DNA from: Halorussus ruber
Lineage (GTDB): Archaea > Halobacteriota > Halobacteria > Halobacteriales > Haladaptataceae
Reading direction: 5' to 3'
DNA: 64,000 nt
Assembly: GCF_004765785.1 (NCBI RefSeq)
Contig: NZ_SBIT01000009.1
Location: forward strand, 186,001-250,000
Part shown: one piece after another, positions 40,045 to 48,995 of the stretch
Numbering within the stretch: position 1 is the first letter of the stretch
Layout: each line of letters begins with the position of its first letter
Program-made: the position numbers and the translations under genes
The notes under the pieces: model-generated
Seen by the model: the letters and a program-made list of their open reading frames with translations, nothing else
Told to the model about the DNA's origin: nothing
The model's database searches: none

Positions 40045-41376
40045 ATGGCCGGTTACAACCGACGGTCGTTCCTCAAACTCAGCGGCACAGCACTCGGCGG
40101 CATCGCAGTCGGCAGTTCCGTTACTGCCGCAGCGTCCAGCGAGCGATTCCTCGTGGACACGACGAAGACCTCCCAGTCCGAAGTCGAGGCCGCGGGCCTC
40201 GAAGTCGTCCACGACCTGCACGAAATCGACGTGCTGGTCGTGAGCGGCGCGGAGTCCGACATCGAATCCCTCGGCGTCGACTACGCCGCGGACAGTCGCT
40301 ACTCGCTCGACCTGCCCATCGACCAAGAGTCGCCCATCACGGCCGAAGGGGCCGACGAGACGCGCGACGAACCGTACTACCCGATTCAGTGGGACAAGCA
40401 GGCCCAAGACATCCCCGAAGCCCACGAGATTACGCGCGGTGAGGACACTCGCGTCTCCATCATCGACACGGGCGTCGCGGCGGGCCACCCCGACCTCGCC
40501 CACGCCGTCAACGAAGACCTCTCGCAGGACTTCACCGGCGACGGCTACGGCGCTGGCGGTCCCTACGGCGGCTACCACGGCACCCACGTCGCGGGCATCG
40601 TCGCGGCCAACGACCAGAACGACGCTGGCGTCGTCGGCTCCGCGCCCGGCACCGAAATCGTGGACTGCCGCGTCTTCTCGCCGAGCGCGCTCGCGTCGTT
40701 CGCCGACATCCTTGCGGCGATGATCTACAGCGTCCGCATCGGTTCGGACGCCGCCAACCTCAGTCTCGGCGCGTATCCGTACGCCCGGCAAGGGCAGGGC
40801 AAGTTCTACGGCAAGGTCCTCAACCGGACGACGACCTACGCCAACAGCGAGGGCACCCTGCTGGTCATCGCAGCCGGTAACGACGCCGCTGACCTCCAGC
40901 ACGACGGGAACGTCGTCAGCCTCCCGGCGGAGGCGGCCAACGTGGTCTCGGTCAGCGCGACCGGTCCCATCGGCTTCATGAACGGCGGCGAGGGCCTCGA
41001 ATCGCCGACCTACACGCCCGCAAAGTACACCAACTACGGCACGAACGCCGTGGACATCGGCGCGCCCGGCGGGAACTACGACGCCGACTTCCCCGCCGGC
41101 TACTACTACGACCTCGTGTTCAACACGATTGCAGAGCCTCAGTTCGACTCTGACGGCAACTACCAAGGCGCAAGCTACGGCTACGCGTGGCTCGCCGGCA
41201 CGTCGATGGCCGCGCCGCAGGTCGCCGGTGCCGCCGCGCTCGTCCGGAGCCAGAACCCCGGTCTGAACGCGAATCAGGTCCGCAAGACCCTCACGTCCAG
41301 CGCGGACACGGTCGAGGAGTTCGACAAGACCTACTACGGGTCCGGCGTGCTGAACCCCTACGCGGCGCTGAAGTAG
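40045..41376 (+). CDS. Halolysin-like subtilisin (S8) protease, Tat-exported
   Basis: 443 residues. The N-terminus YNRRSFLKLSGTALGG is a twin-arginine signal. An inhibitor-like propeptide (about 30-105) precedes the catalytic domain, with Asp141 in VSIIDTGVAAGHPD, His178 in YHGTHVAGIVAAN, oxyanion Asn279 in VIAAGNDA and Ser387 in LAGTSMAAPQVAG. It lacks the C-terminal PKD-like extension of classic halolysins and ends just after the catalytic fold. It should act outside the cell, folded before export by the Tat route. Its promoter carries the palindrome at 40011-40029. Confidence 0.95.
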   Translation: MAGYNRRSFLKLSGTALGGIAVGSSVTAAASSERFLVDTTKTSQSEVEAAGLEVVHDLHEIDVLVVSGAESDIESLGVDYAADSRYSLDLPIDQESPITAEGADETRDEPYYPIQWDKQAQDIPEAHEITRGEDTRVSIIDTGVAAGHPDLAHAVNEDLSQDFTGDGYGAGGPYGGYHGTHVAGIVAANDQNDAGVVGSAPGTEIVDCRVFSPSALASFADILAAMIYSVRIGSDAANLSLGAYPYARQGQGKFYGKVLNRTTTYANSEGTLLVIAAGNDAADLQHDGNVVSLPAEAANVVSVSATGPIGFMNGGEGLESPTYTPAKYTNYGTNAVDIGAPGGNYDADFPAGYYYDLVFNTIAEPQFDSDGNYQGASYGYAWLAGTSMAAPQVAGAAALVRSQNPGLNANQVRKTLTSSADTVEEFDKTYYGSGVLNPYAALK

Positions 41377-41432
41377 AACGAGAACTCAAGTACTTTCTTT
41401 TCACGCGCGGTCGCCGACTCGTCCCGAGTGAC

Positions 41433-41702
41433 TCACCTAGACTCGCCGTCGGCGGGGCGGACGATGATTTGGGCAGGTCCGTGGACGGTTATCTCGTAGT
41501 CGGTGTACGTGAACGAGACGTGCGGACCGCCGTCCGTCGAGGCTCGCTCCGAACCGAACAGTCGATTCAACGCCTCCGGGTCGATAGCTCGATGGAGCGG
41601 CGTGTCGATTTCGGTGGGGGGTACGCCCTTTGCCTCGGCCACCGCCTCTACGACCGCCATGCTGACTTTCCGGTCGTCGGGGGCGGTTCGAGAAATTGCC
41701 AT
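41433..41702 (-). CDS. HalOD1 output-domain protein
   Basis: 89 residues: VSMAVVEAVAEAKGVPPTEI, then TPLHRAIDPEALNRLFGS and VSFTYTDYEITVHGPAQIIV. This is the short haloarchaeal output domain 1 (HalOD1), an uncharacterised domain found alone or at the end of response-regulator and sensor proteins. Soluble. It may serve as a signalling partner for an unlinked histidine kinase or regulator. Confidence 0.85.
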   Translation of the reverse strand: MAISRTAPDDRKVSMAVVEAVAEAKGVPPTEIDTPLHRAIDPEALNRLFGSERASTDGGPHVSFTYTDYEITVHGPAQIIVRPADGESR

Positions 41703-42069
41703 GACTGTTCATGACTACCCTGGCGTCTAAAAACTATCGAGGCGGGAGCGATTTACCGGAAAAAGACTCTCTCGATTTTGTAATAGGATAATTTTTCTTC
41801 TACTTTGATCGGTTTTTATCGCTCTCGTATCTGATTCCGGGTTCGTGTTCGAAGGATTACGATTCTCAGCCAGTTTCCGGCGGTTCAGTACGGTCTTGCA
41901 AGGTTCCCGCAAAAATAATGGACACATAAAAATTTCTTTAGGATGGGTTCTAATTTCTTTAACATATGAGTGAGATTCTGATGCCGCCTGCCGACGCGTG
42001 AACGTCACTCGGTCTCGACTCGTCGCAGTCGAACCGCCACCCGATTTCGAATCCCTGGCCTTTATGGTC
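41703..42069. other. AT-rich intergenic region, no gene
   Basis: The stretch between the HalOD1 gene and the RND exporter operator has clearly lower GC than its surroundings (41755-41980), with runs such as ataatttttcttct and aaaaatttcttt. Translated frames are short and lack haloarchaeal codon bias. It may hold promoters on both sides, or be a transferred or regulatory segment; no specific element is recognised. Confidence 0.5.
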
Positions 42070-42096
42070 GTGCTGTTAGTACCCTCCTAACAACAC
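42070..42096. promoter_or_regulatory. Palindromic operator upstream of the RND-TrmB operon
   Basis: gtgctgttag-taccctc-ctaacaacac is an inverted repeat with 9 of 10 paired bases per arm and a 7-base centre, about 45 bases before GTG 42142. A short atagtatgatagta direct repeat follows. The operon's last gene is a TrmB-like regulator, which is the natural candidate to bind here (autoregulation). Confidence 0.5.
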
Positions 42097-42141
42097 TACT
42101 GATAGTATGATAGTACAAACAGTCCCGCGGAGGGTCGTCGC

Positions 42142-45100
42142 GTGAACGGAAGCGACCTCTTCGCGGCCGTCACGGAGCATAGCCGCGGAATAATCGCCGT
42201 CTTGCTCGTCCTGACCGTACTGGTCGGGGCGGGCGCGCCGATGGTCGGCCAGTCGTCGTCGCTGGAGCAGTTCCAGAGCGACAGCACGGCCGCCGAGAAG
42301 TTGGACTACATCGAGACGAACTTCGCCTCGGGCGACCAGAATCAGACGTCTGTCCAGTTAATCGTCCGCGACGAGGACGGAAACGTCCTCTCGAAGGGCG
42401 CACTCGTGGAGACGCTCCAACTTCAGCAGTCACTCCGGAACAACGAGACGATAAATCAGTCGCTGGTGAACGACACGCCGACTGCCGGCGTGACGAACAT
42501 CGTCGCCAGCGTGGCGATCCGCCAAGAGCAGGCGACCGAACTTCGCCAGCAAGGCGGGGAACTCCGCCAGAAGCGGGCGAAGCTCAACGCCACGGTCGGC
42601 AGGCTCTCTGACGGACTCAACCGCACCAGAGAGCTTCAGCGCGAGTACGACCGCCTGAATCGGTCCTACCAGCAGGGCCAAATCAACAACTCGACGTACC
42701 GCCAGCGGTCGAGCCGACTCGAAAGCCAGTTCCAGCAGATTCAGAACCGGGCTGGCAACGCTCTGACCGAGACGCAGGCCGCGCGGTTCTCGCGGCTGGT
42801 CGGCCAGACGCGGACGCTTCAGGGCCGACTCGACGCGCTGAACGCCTCCTACGCCGCGGGCGAAATCAACCGCTCGACCTACCGCGAGCGCGCCGGAGCG
42901 ATTCAACAGAGCTTCCGGCAGACCTACGAGAAGGGACTGCCGGGCGTCCTCCGCGGCGAGTTCGCCGACCTGCGCGAGGAGGCCTCGCAGTTGCAGGAAC
43001 AGCGAACCCAGTTGCGCAACGCCTCCGCGCCGACCCTCGACGAGCAAATCGAACAGCTACAGTCGATGAACGACTCGGAGGTCGAGTCGCTCGTCGGGTC
43101 GGTTCTGAGCGAGGGCGGGAACGGTCCCGCCGAACGGGCGTTCGCGTTCATGCCGACCTCCTACGAACCGGGTAGCACCGAGGCCGACGCGACGATGCTG
43201 GTCGTCTTCCAGACCCAACAGACCCAGACCGTGCAGGGGCAGGCCTCCTCTCGGCTGGTGGACTCCCAGACCGCGATTCAGGTGGTCGCCGAGCAGTCGA
43301 TGGACCGCGAGGTCATGGTGTTCGGGTCGGGCATCATCAGCGAGGAGACGGATCAGTCGATGGCCGACAGCATCGCCATCGTCGGCCCGATGGCCCTGCT
43401 GTTCGTGGTGCTGACGCTCGTCATCGCCTACCGCGACCTGCTCGACATCCTGTTGGGTGTGTTCGGCATCTTCGCGGTCCTGATTTGGACGTTCGGCTTC
43501 ATGGGCTGGGCGGGCATCACGTTCAACCAGATCTTCATCGCGGTGCCGGTCCTGCTCATCGGCCTCTCCATCGACTACGCGATTCACGTCTTCATGCGCC
43601 ACCGCGAGGAGCGCGAGGAACACGAAGGCGAGAGCGTCCGCGAGGGCATGTCGGTCGCGCTGGCGAGCGTCGGCGTGGCGCTGGTCTGGGTGACCGCGAC
43701 CACCGTCATCGGCTTCATGTCGAACCTCGTCAGTCCCCTGCCGCCGATTCAGGACTTCGGTATCGTGAGTTCGGTCGGCATTCTGGCGGCGCTGGTCGTG
43801 TTCGGCGGCCTGATTCCGGCGCTGAAAGTCGAAATCGACGGCTTCCTCGAATCGAAGGGCTTCGACCGCAAGAAGCGCGCGTTCGGGACCGGCGGCGGCG
43901 CGCTCGGGTCGATGCTCTCGGTCGGCGCGACCGCGGCGCGCAAGGCCCCCATCGTCGTCCTCGCGCTGACGCTGGTGCTGTCGGCTGGCGGCGCGTACGG
44001 CGCGACGCAGGTCGATACCAGTTTCTCCCAGACCGACTTCCTCGCCGAGGACCCGCCGGGGTGGACCAAGGACCTGCCCGAACCGTTCGCGCCCGGCGAC
44101 TACTCGGCGAAGGCGAACCTCGAATACGTCAACGAGAACTTCCTGCGACAGGACTCGCAGGCCCAGATTCTCGTTGAGGGCGACGTGGCGAGCGCGTCGG
44201 CCTTGGAGAAGATTCAGTCCGCGCGAGATTCGGCCGCCGAGAAGGACGTGGTGGTCGTCCTCTCGAACGGCGAACCGCGGATTCAGAGTCCCCTCTCGGT
44301 GATGTCGCAGGTCGCGGCCCAGAACGAGTCGTTCAACGCGACGCTCGCGGCCGCCGACACCGACGGTGACGGCGTGCCCGAGGAGAACGTCGAGCAGGTC
44401 TTCGACGAACTGTACGAGGTCGCGCCCCAAGACGCCGAGGGCGTCGTCGCCCGCGAGGACGGCGAGTACACCGCGGTCCGGATGGTCGTCTCGGTCAAGG
44501 GCGGGGCGTCCTCGTCGGAAGTGACCGAGCAGATGCGCGCGGTCGCCGACGGCGTCGAAGGTGAGGGTCTGACCGCGACCGCGACCGGCCAGCCCATCGT
44601 CTTCGAAATCGTGCAGGACCAACTGCTCGACACCGTCATCCAGAGTCTCGTCATCACGCTCGGCGCGACGTTCGCCTTCCTGATGATAGCGTATCGGCTG
44701 GCCCACGGGAGCGCCACCCTCGGAGCCATCACCCTCCTCCCCGTGGCGTTCAGCGTCTCGTGGATTCTCGGGACGATGTACCTCCTCGGGATGCCGTTCA
44801 ACGTCCTGACGGGGATGATTACGTCACTCACGGTCGGTCTCGGGGTTGCCTACAGCATCCACCTCAGCGAGCGCTACACGATGGAACTCGGTCGGCGCGA
44901 CACCATCTGGCAGGCCATGCACGAGAGCGTCACCGGGACCGGCGGCGCGTTGCTGGGAAGCGCGGCGACGACCGTCGGCGGGTTCGGCGTCCTCTCGTTT
45001 GCCATCCTGCCCGCGCTCCAGCAGTTCGGCATCATCACCGGCCTGACCATCATCTACGCCTTCCTCGCCAGCGTGCTGGTCCTGCCCAGCCTGCTGGTGC

Positions 45101-45204
45101 TGTGGACGCGCTACCTCGGGCCGGGCGAGACCGGCGAGGTGGCGACCAAGCAATCGAGCGCCGCGATGGCGAACGGCGGCGCGACGGAGGTGAGCGAGGA
45201 CTGA
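42142..45204 (+). CDS. RND/MMPL-family exporter with a duplicated coiled-coil insert
   Basis: 1020 residues from GTG 42142. The RND frame is clear: TM1 about 13-33, first helix block about 410-560 with LLIGLSIDYAIHVFMRHREE, and second block about 830-1000 with GLGVAYSIHLSERYTME. In the second block the expected Asp is replaced (GVAYSIH), while the first keeps GLSIDYAIH. The first extracellular domain has a helical insert of about 200 residues (about 120-320) of Gln/Arg/Leu heptads. It contains two related hairpins, DRLNRSYQQGQINNSTYRQR and DALNASYAAGEINRSTYRER. The gene is followed directly by its TrmB-like regulator (TGATG overlap at 45202-45206). The cargo is unknown. Confidence 0.87.
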   Translation: MNGSDLFAAVTEHSRGIIAVLLVLTVLVGAGAPMVGQSSSLEQFQSDSTAAEKLDYIETNFASGDQNQTSVQLIVRDEDGNVLSKGALVETLQLQQSLRNNETINQSLVNDTPTAGVTNIVASVAIRQEQATELRQQGGELRQKRAKLNATVGRLSDGLNRTRELQREYDRLNRSYQQGQINNSTYRQRSSRLESQFQQIQNRAGNALTETQAARFSRLVGQTRTLQGRLDALNASYAAGEINRSTYRERAGAIQQSFRQTYEKGLPGVLRGEFADLREEASQLQEQRTQLRNASAPTLDEQIEQLQSMNDSEVESLVGSVLSEGGNGPAERAFAFMPTSYEPGSTEADATMLVVFQTQQTQTVQGQASSRLVDSQTAIQVVAEQSMDREVMVFGSGIISEETDQSMADSIAIVGPMALLFVVLTLVIAYRDLLDILLGVFGIFAVLIWTFGFMGWAGITFNQIFIAVPVLLIGLSIDYAIHVFMRHREEREEHEGESVREGMSVALASVGVALVWVTATTVIGFMSNLVSPLPPIQDFGIVSSVGILAALVVFGGLIPALKVEIDGFLESKGFDRKKRAFGTGGGALGSMLSVGATAARKAPIVVLALTLVLSAGGAYGATQVDTSFSQTDFLAEDPPGWTKDLPEPFAPGDYSAKANLEYVNENFLRQDSQAQILVEGDVASASALEKIQSARDSAAEKDVVVVLSNGEPRIQSPLSVMSQVAAQNESFNATLAAADTDGDGVPEENVEQVFDELYEVAPQDAEGVVAREDGEYTAVRMVVSVKGGASSSEVTEQMRAVADGVEGEGLTATATGQPIVFEIVQDQLLDTVIQSLVITLGATFAFLMIAYRLAHGSATLGAITLLPVAFSVSWILGTMYLLGMPFNVLTGMITSLTVGLGVAYSIHLSERYTMELGRRDTIWQAMHESVTGTGGALLGSAATTVGGFGVLSFAILPALQQFGIITGLTIIYAFLASVLVLPSLLVLWTRYLGPGETGEVATKQSSAAMANGGATEVSED

Positions 45205-45974
45205 TGGACGAGTCCGAAGCCATCGAGGCCCTCGAAAATCTGGGTCTCTCGAACTACGAGGCCAAGGTGTTCACCGCGCTCCAGAAACTCGGCACCGGGA
45301 CCGCCCGCGACGTGCATCGGGCGACAGACGTGCCCCGGTCGCAGGTCTACGGCGCGGCCGAGTCCTTGCAGGAGCGGGGTCTCGTGGAGGTCCAGCAGTC
45401 CAAGCCCATCCAGTATCGCCCCGTCAGCCTCGAAGCCGCCCGGTCGCACCTCCGAGGAGAGTTCGAGCGCACGAAGGAACGGGCGTTCGACTACCTCGAA
45501 TCCGCCCGCGAACAGCGCGGCGAGGGCGACGAGGAGCGCGAGGACATCTGGACGGTCCACGGCGAGACCAGCATCGACGGTCGGGTCGAGCAACTGCTGG
45601 CGGAGGCCGAGCGCCGGGTCGTCTTCGGCGTCGGAAGAGACGCCCGCGGCCTGACCAACGACCTCGCCGACTTGATGCGCGAGCGGGCCGACGAGGGCGT
45701 CGAGGTGGTCGTCATCGGCGACGAGGCGCTCGGCGAAATCTTCGCCGACAGCGAGGTGCAGGTCGCCCACCTCCCGGCCGACCACCCCCACGGCGACGAC
45801 CCCGTGGGCCGAGTCGTGGTCGTGGACGGCGAGACGGTCCTGCTGAGCGTCCGCAACCAGCGCGACGACGCCGAACTCGCCGACGAGACCGCCATCTGGT
45901 CGTCGAAGACCGGCATCGCGGCGGTCCTCATCCAACTCATCGACGGCGGCCTCGGCGACGCGGTGTCGGTCTGA
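45204..45974 (+). CDS. TrmB-like transcriptional regulator
   Basis: 256 residues. An N-terminal winged helix at about 8-75 contains ALENLGLSNYEAKVFTALQKL, GTARDVHRATDVPRSQVYGA and LVEVQQSKPIQYRPV. A helical linker then leads to a C-terminal PLD/TrmB-type effector domain (SIDGRVEQLLAEAERRVVFGV, GVEVVVIGDEALGEIFAD, TAIWSSKTGIAAVLIQLIDGG). TrmB proteins sense sugars or other ligands and repress or activate nearby transport genes. Its start overlaps the exporter stop, so it most likely controls that exporter through the palindrome at 42070-42096. Confidence 0.9.
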   Translation: MDESEAIEALENLGLSNYEAKVFTALQKLGTGTARDVHRATDVPRSQVYGAAESLQERGLVEVQQSKPIQYRPVSLEAARSHLRGEFERTKERAFDYLESAREQRGEGDEEREDIWTVHGETSIDGRVEQLLAEAERRVVFGVGRDARGLTNDLADLMRERADEGVEVVVIGDEALGEIFADSEVQVAHLPADHPHGDDPVGRVVVVDGETVLLSVRNQRDDAELADETAIWSSKTGIAAVLIQLIDGGLGDAVSV

Positions 45975-46142
45975 GCAACTAAATAAGCCTTTTCACCGCG
46001 TTTTCGTTTCTTTTAGGAACCGCTTTATCGCTCTGTGGGCGGAATCTGACCTTCGCGGCGAGCGCAGGCCGTCCCCGACAAATTAGATTCGTGTCGTTTT
46101 CCATCCCCGACCATTTTCTCGGTCGCTCGCGTACCCCCAGCC

Positions 46143-47174
46143 ATGTCGTGGTACGCAGTCGACTCGTTGGACGACGCTCTCGACGCGACGAGAGCGTTCT
46201 TGACCCCCGTAGACGCTCGGCAGTGGCTCAAACTCGCGCTCGTCGTCTTCTTCCTCGGAAACGCCGGAGGAGGGAGTCCCTCCGCGGCAGGCGGGAGTTC
46301 GACCGGTCCCGGCACGCCGAACGGCGGCCCGCCGGGGCCGACGGGACCGATGGGTTTCGAAACGGACGTGCCCGCCGAACTCGGGGAGTTTCTGCCCGTC
46401 CTCCTCGGCGTCGTCGTCGTCGCGCTGGTCGTCGGCCTGCTGTACGCGCTGGTCGGGTCGGTGATGGAGTTCGTCTTCGTGGAGTCGCTCCGCCGCCAGC
46501 GCGTCCGGATTCGAGACTACGCGAGCCAGCACTCCGGGCGGGCGGTCCAGTTGTTCGCCTTCCGGGTCGCGCTCGGCCTGCTGGTCGTGATTCCGGCGCT
46601 CGTCGTGGTCGCTGGCGTCCTCTCGATTGCGGGCGTCGGGCCGACGCTCCCGGTCGGCCTGATTCTGGTCCTCGCGCCCCTGCTGGCGCTGGTCGGCATC
46701 ACCGTCGCAGTCGTGGACGCCTTCACCGTCAACTTCGTCGTGCCGGTGATGATATCCAAGAACATCGGCGTCATCGCGGGGTGGAAGCGGTTCTGGCCGA
46801 CGCTGACCGGCGAGTGGAAGCAGTACGGCGTCTACGCGCTCGTCCGATTCCTCCTCTCCATCGCGGTCGGCATCGTCGCGTCGATAATCGGTAGCGTCGT
46901 CGGCGCGGTGCTGGTCGCTCCGCTCGTGGTCGTCGGAATCTTCGCGGTGCCCGTGCTCGGCGGCCCGGCCGGTCTGCTGGCGAACCCGATCGCGGTGGCC
47001 GTGACGGTCCTGCTGGCGCTCTCGTACTTCGCGCTCCTGACCGCCGCGCTCTCGGTGGCATTCGTGCCGGTCCAGACCTACCTCCGGTACCACTCGCTGC
47101 TCGTGCTGGGCGACACCGACCGGGACTTCGACCTGATTCCGGAACTCCGGCGCGACATTCGCGGGATGGCGTAG
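46143..47174 (+). CDS. Haloarchaeal multi-pass membrane protein (DUF7544-like)
   Basis: 343 residues. The N-terminus SWYAVDSLDDALDATRAFLTPVDARQWLKLALVVFF is amphipathic and then hydrophobic. A Gly/Pro-rich linker (about 40-65, GGPPGPTGPMG) is followed by five or six further helices (about 80-320) and a short C-tail LIPELRRDIRGMA. The pattern matches haloarchaeal membrane proteins that I recall as DUF7544, although this name is uncertain. Helix-rich, with no transport or enzyme motif; function unknown. Confidence 0.7.
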   Translation: MSWYAVDSLDDALDATRAFLTPVDARQWLKLALVVFFLGNAGGGSPSAAGGSSTGPGTPNGGPPGPTGPMGFETDVPAELGEFLPVLLGVVVVALVVGLLYALVGSVMEFVFVESLRRQRVRIRDYASQHSGRAVQLFAFRVALGLLVVIPALVVVAGVLSIAGVGPTLPVGLILVLAPLLALVGITVAVVDAFTVNFVVPVMISKNIGVIAGWKRFWPTLTGEWKQYGVYALVRFLLSIAVGIVASIIGSVVGAVLVAPLVVVGIFAVPVLGGPAGLLANPIAVAVTVLLALSYFALLTAALSVAFVPVQTYLRYHSLLVLGDTDRDFDLIPELRRDIRGMA

Positions 47175-47193
47175 TCGCGGGATCGGACTGCTG

Positions 47194-47616
47194 TCAGAGT
47201 TGGGCGTCGAGTTGTCGGGCGACCGACCCGTCCGAGAGGAGTTCCCCGTCCCGCCGGACGTGGACCACGGGCGCGTCGTCCATCCGAAGCCACTCGCCGT
47301 CGCCCTCGCCCGAGAGCGAGATCGACCGCGAGGAGCGCCCGCGACCCTCGGAGTCCTCTCGCAGCGTGAGGGGGTCGGCGTCGCGCTCGACGGCCACGAT
47401 GGGGATGCTTTCGAGGTGCGGGTCCACCTCGCGCAGGAGGGTGCGGTACTCGCAGACGAGTTCGACGGCCTCCTCGGCGACTTCTGCGGAGGGGAAGGAC
47501 TCTCCCCGGACGGGGACCGGGCGCTTGCCAGACAGCGGACAGACGACGGCGAAATCGCCATCGGGGTCGGTCGAGTCGGTTATCCGCTGGTGGAGGTGTT
47601 CGAGACGGTCTGTCAT
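47194..47616 (-). CDS. Uncharacterised protein, paralog of the gene at 48546 (DUF7552-like)
   Basis: 140 residues. DRLEHLHQRITDSTDPDGDF, RPVPVRGESFPSAEVAEEA and the ending GEWLRMDDAPVVHVRRDGEL match the protein at 48546-48992 along its whole length. The two flank a DUF7260-like gene. Soluble, with no membrane segment. It lies 90 bases downstream of that gene on the same strand and may be in the same transcript, which begins at the two DtxR-type operators. Function unknown; I recall this pattern as DUF7552 but cannot confirm it. Confidence 0.65.
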   Translation of the reverse strand: MTDRLEHLHQRITDSTDPDGDFAVVCPLSGKRPVPVRGESFPSAEVAEEAVELVCEYRTLLREVDPHLESIPIVAVERDADPLTLREDSEGRGRSSRSISLSGEGDGEWLRMDDAPVVHVRRDGELLSDGSVARQLDAQL

Positions 47617-47706
47617 GGGGGTTCGGTGGGGAGACGGAAGACGAGCCGGTAAGAGGTTTCGGTCTCCGCATCGACCGGGAGAGGGACAGGTCAGAAGAGC
47701 GAACCG

Positions 47707-48549
47707 TCAGACCCGAGCGCAGAGGTGCTTTCGGACCGCGCGCTGGCAGTCGGCGAGCGCGTCGTCGAGTCGCGCGAGGTCTGCCAGCACCGGGTGGTCG
47801 TCCTCGAAGTCGGCGTAGAGGTGGTCGAGGAGTTCCGACTCGCGGATGCCGGTCAGACCGTCGTTCTGGGTGCCTCGGACCGCGGACTGGCGCTCGCCAG
47901 CGAGGCGAGTACAGGTCTCGCGGAACTCCGCCAACCGGTCGTGTCGCTCGCGCAGCTCCTCGAAGCCGAGTTGGAGCAGGGGCGTCTCGTCGGCCTCGGC
48001 CAGCCAGTCGGTCGCGGCGTCGAGTTCGTCGGCGACCGCTTGAATCCGGTCGCGCTCGGTGCCGATGGCGTCGGCCAGCAGTCCGCACTCCTTCGTCCGG
48101 GACTCGACCCGCGAGAGGAGTTGGCCTTTCAGTCCCGGCGTGAACCCGCCCGCGGCGGGCGAGAGCGCCGCCGCCAGTTCGGCGGAGAGTTCGTCGGCCA
48201 TCGCCTCGGAGAGGGTGTCGGCGTCGGCGTAGGGCAGAACCGTCTCGGCGAACGCCTCGCGGACGGTCTCGGCGGCGTCGGCGGTCGCTCGGGTTCCGCC
48301 GCTCGCGGTCGCTCCCGCGGCGACTGCGCTCCCGGCCAGCGCGCTTCCGCCGGACTGGCCGCGTCGGGAGTTCGCCGAGCCAGCGGAGCGAGTGGGACCG
48401 CTGGCCCCACCGACCTGCTGGCCCGCGTCGGCCGACACCTCGCTGACGCGCTCGCCGAACTCCTCGAAGGCGGCGACTTTCTCCTCGATTCGCTCGCGCT
48501 CGGCCTCGGCGCGCTCGACTGCGGCGTGGGTCCGGAGTTGAATGTTCAT
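47707..48549 (-). CDS. Uncharacterised coiled-coil protein (DUF7260-like)
   Basis: 280 residues from ATG 48549, overlapping the upstream stop as ATGA. The N-terminus is a helical AVERAEAERERIEEKVAAFE segment; a Gly/Ala/Ser-rich linker (about 48-95) follows. The C-terminal half is helical, with LSEAMADELSAELAAALSP, RVESRTKECGLLADAIGTER and ending CQRAVRKHLCARV. Three or four cysteines (TKECGL, ETCTRL, DCQRAV, HLCARV) are spaced in helices and could bind metal or a cofactor. I place it with the haloarchaeal DUF7260 family from memory. Function unknown; metal control is implied by the promoter. Confidence 0.65.
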   Translation of the reverse strand: MNIQLRTHAAVERAEAERERIEEKVAAFEEFGERVSEVSADAGQQVGGASGPTRSAGSANSRRGQSGGSALAGSAVAAGATASGGTRATADAAETVREAFAETVLPYADADTLSEAMADELSAELAAALSPAAGGFTPGLKGQLLSRVESRTKECGLLADAIGTERDRIQAVADELDAATDWLAEADETPLLQLGFEELRERHDRLAEFRETCTRLAGERQSAVRGTQNDGLTGIRESELLDHLYADFEDDHPVLADLARLDDALADCQRAVRKHLCARV

Positions 48550-48992
48550 AGCTTCGAATCGAGTTGGCGCTCGACGGCGTCGTCGGGGAGCGGTTCGCCG
48601 TCCCGCCGGACGTGGACGACCGGCGCGTTGTCCATCCGGAGCCACTCGCGCTCGCCGTCGCCCGAAACCGTGACCGACCGCGAGGTCCGGGGCAGGCCGT
48701 TCTCGCGCTGGCCCTCGGCCTGCTCGCGCGTCGAGACGATAGTCAGCGGCTCGCCGGACTGCTCGTAGACAGCGAAGCAGTACTCGGGGAGTTCGGGGTC
48801 GGACTCGCGGAGGAGGTCGCGGTACTCGCGGGCGAGTTCGGCGGCGTCCTCGGCGGCCTCCTCGGACGGGAACCGTCGGCCGGTCAGCGGCGCGGGGCGC
48901 TCGTCGGTCTCGGCGCACGCGACGTAGAAGTCGCCGTCGTCGGTGGCCCGCTCGGCGATTTGGCGGCGGAGCGCTTCGAGGGAGTCTGACAT
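48546..48992 (-). CDS. Uncharacterised protein behind DtxR-type operators (DUF7552-like)
   Basis: 148 residues starting MSDSLEALRRQIAERATDDG. RRFPSEEAAEDAAELAREYRD fits a helical domain, and the C-terminal EREWLRMDNAPVVHVRRDGEPL is shared with its paralog at 47194. Soluble. It is the first gene of a minus-strand set (48992 to 47194), is translationally coupled to the DUF7260-like gene, and starts four bases from a TTAGG-CTGG-CCTAA site. The operon is therefore predicted to be induced when the metal that loads the DtxR-type repressor (Fe or Mn) is scarce. Confidence 0.65.
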   Translation of the reverse strand: MSDSLEALRRQIAERATDDGDFYVACAETDERPAPLTGRRFPSEEAAEDAAELAREYRDLLRESDPELPEYCFAVYEQSGEPLTIVSTREQAEGQRENGLPRTSRSVTVSGDGEREWLRMDNAPVVHVRRDGEPLPDDAVERQLDSKL

Positions 48993-48995
48993 GGT

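Noticed and set aside
42030-42062. tRNA gene suggested by ttcgaatccc
   Set aside because: No cloverleaf can be formed; the acceptor and anticodon arms are missing.
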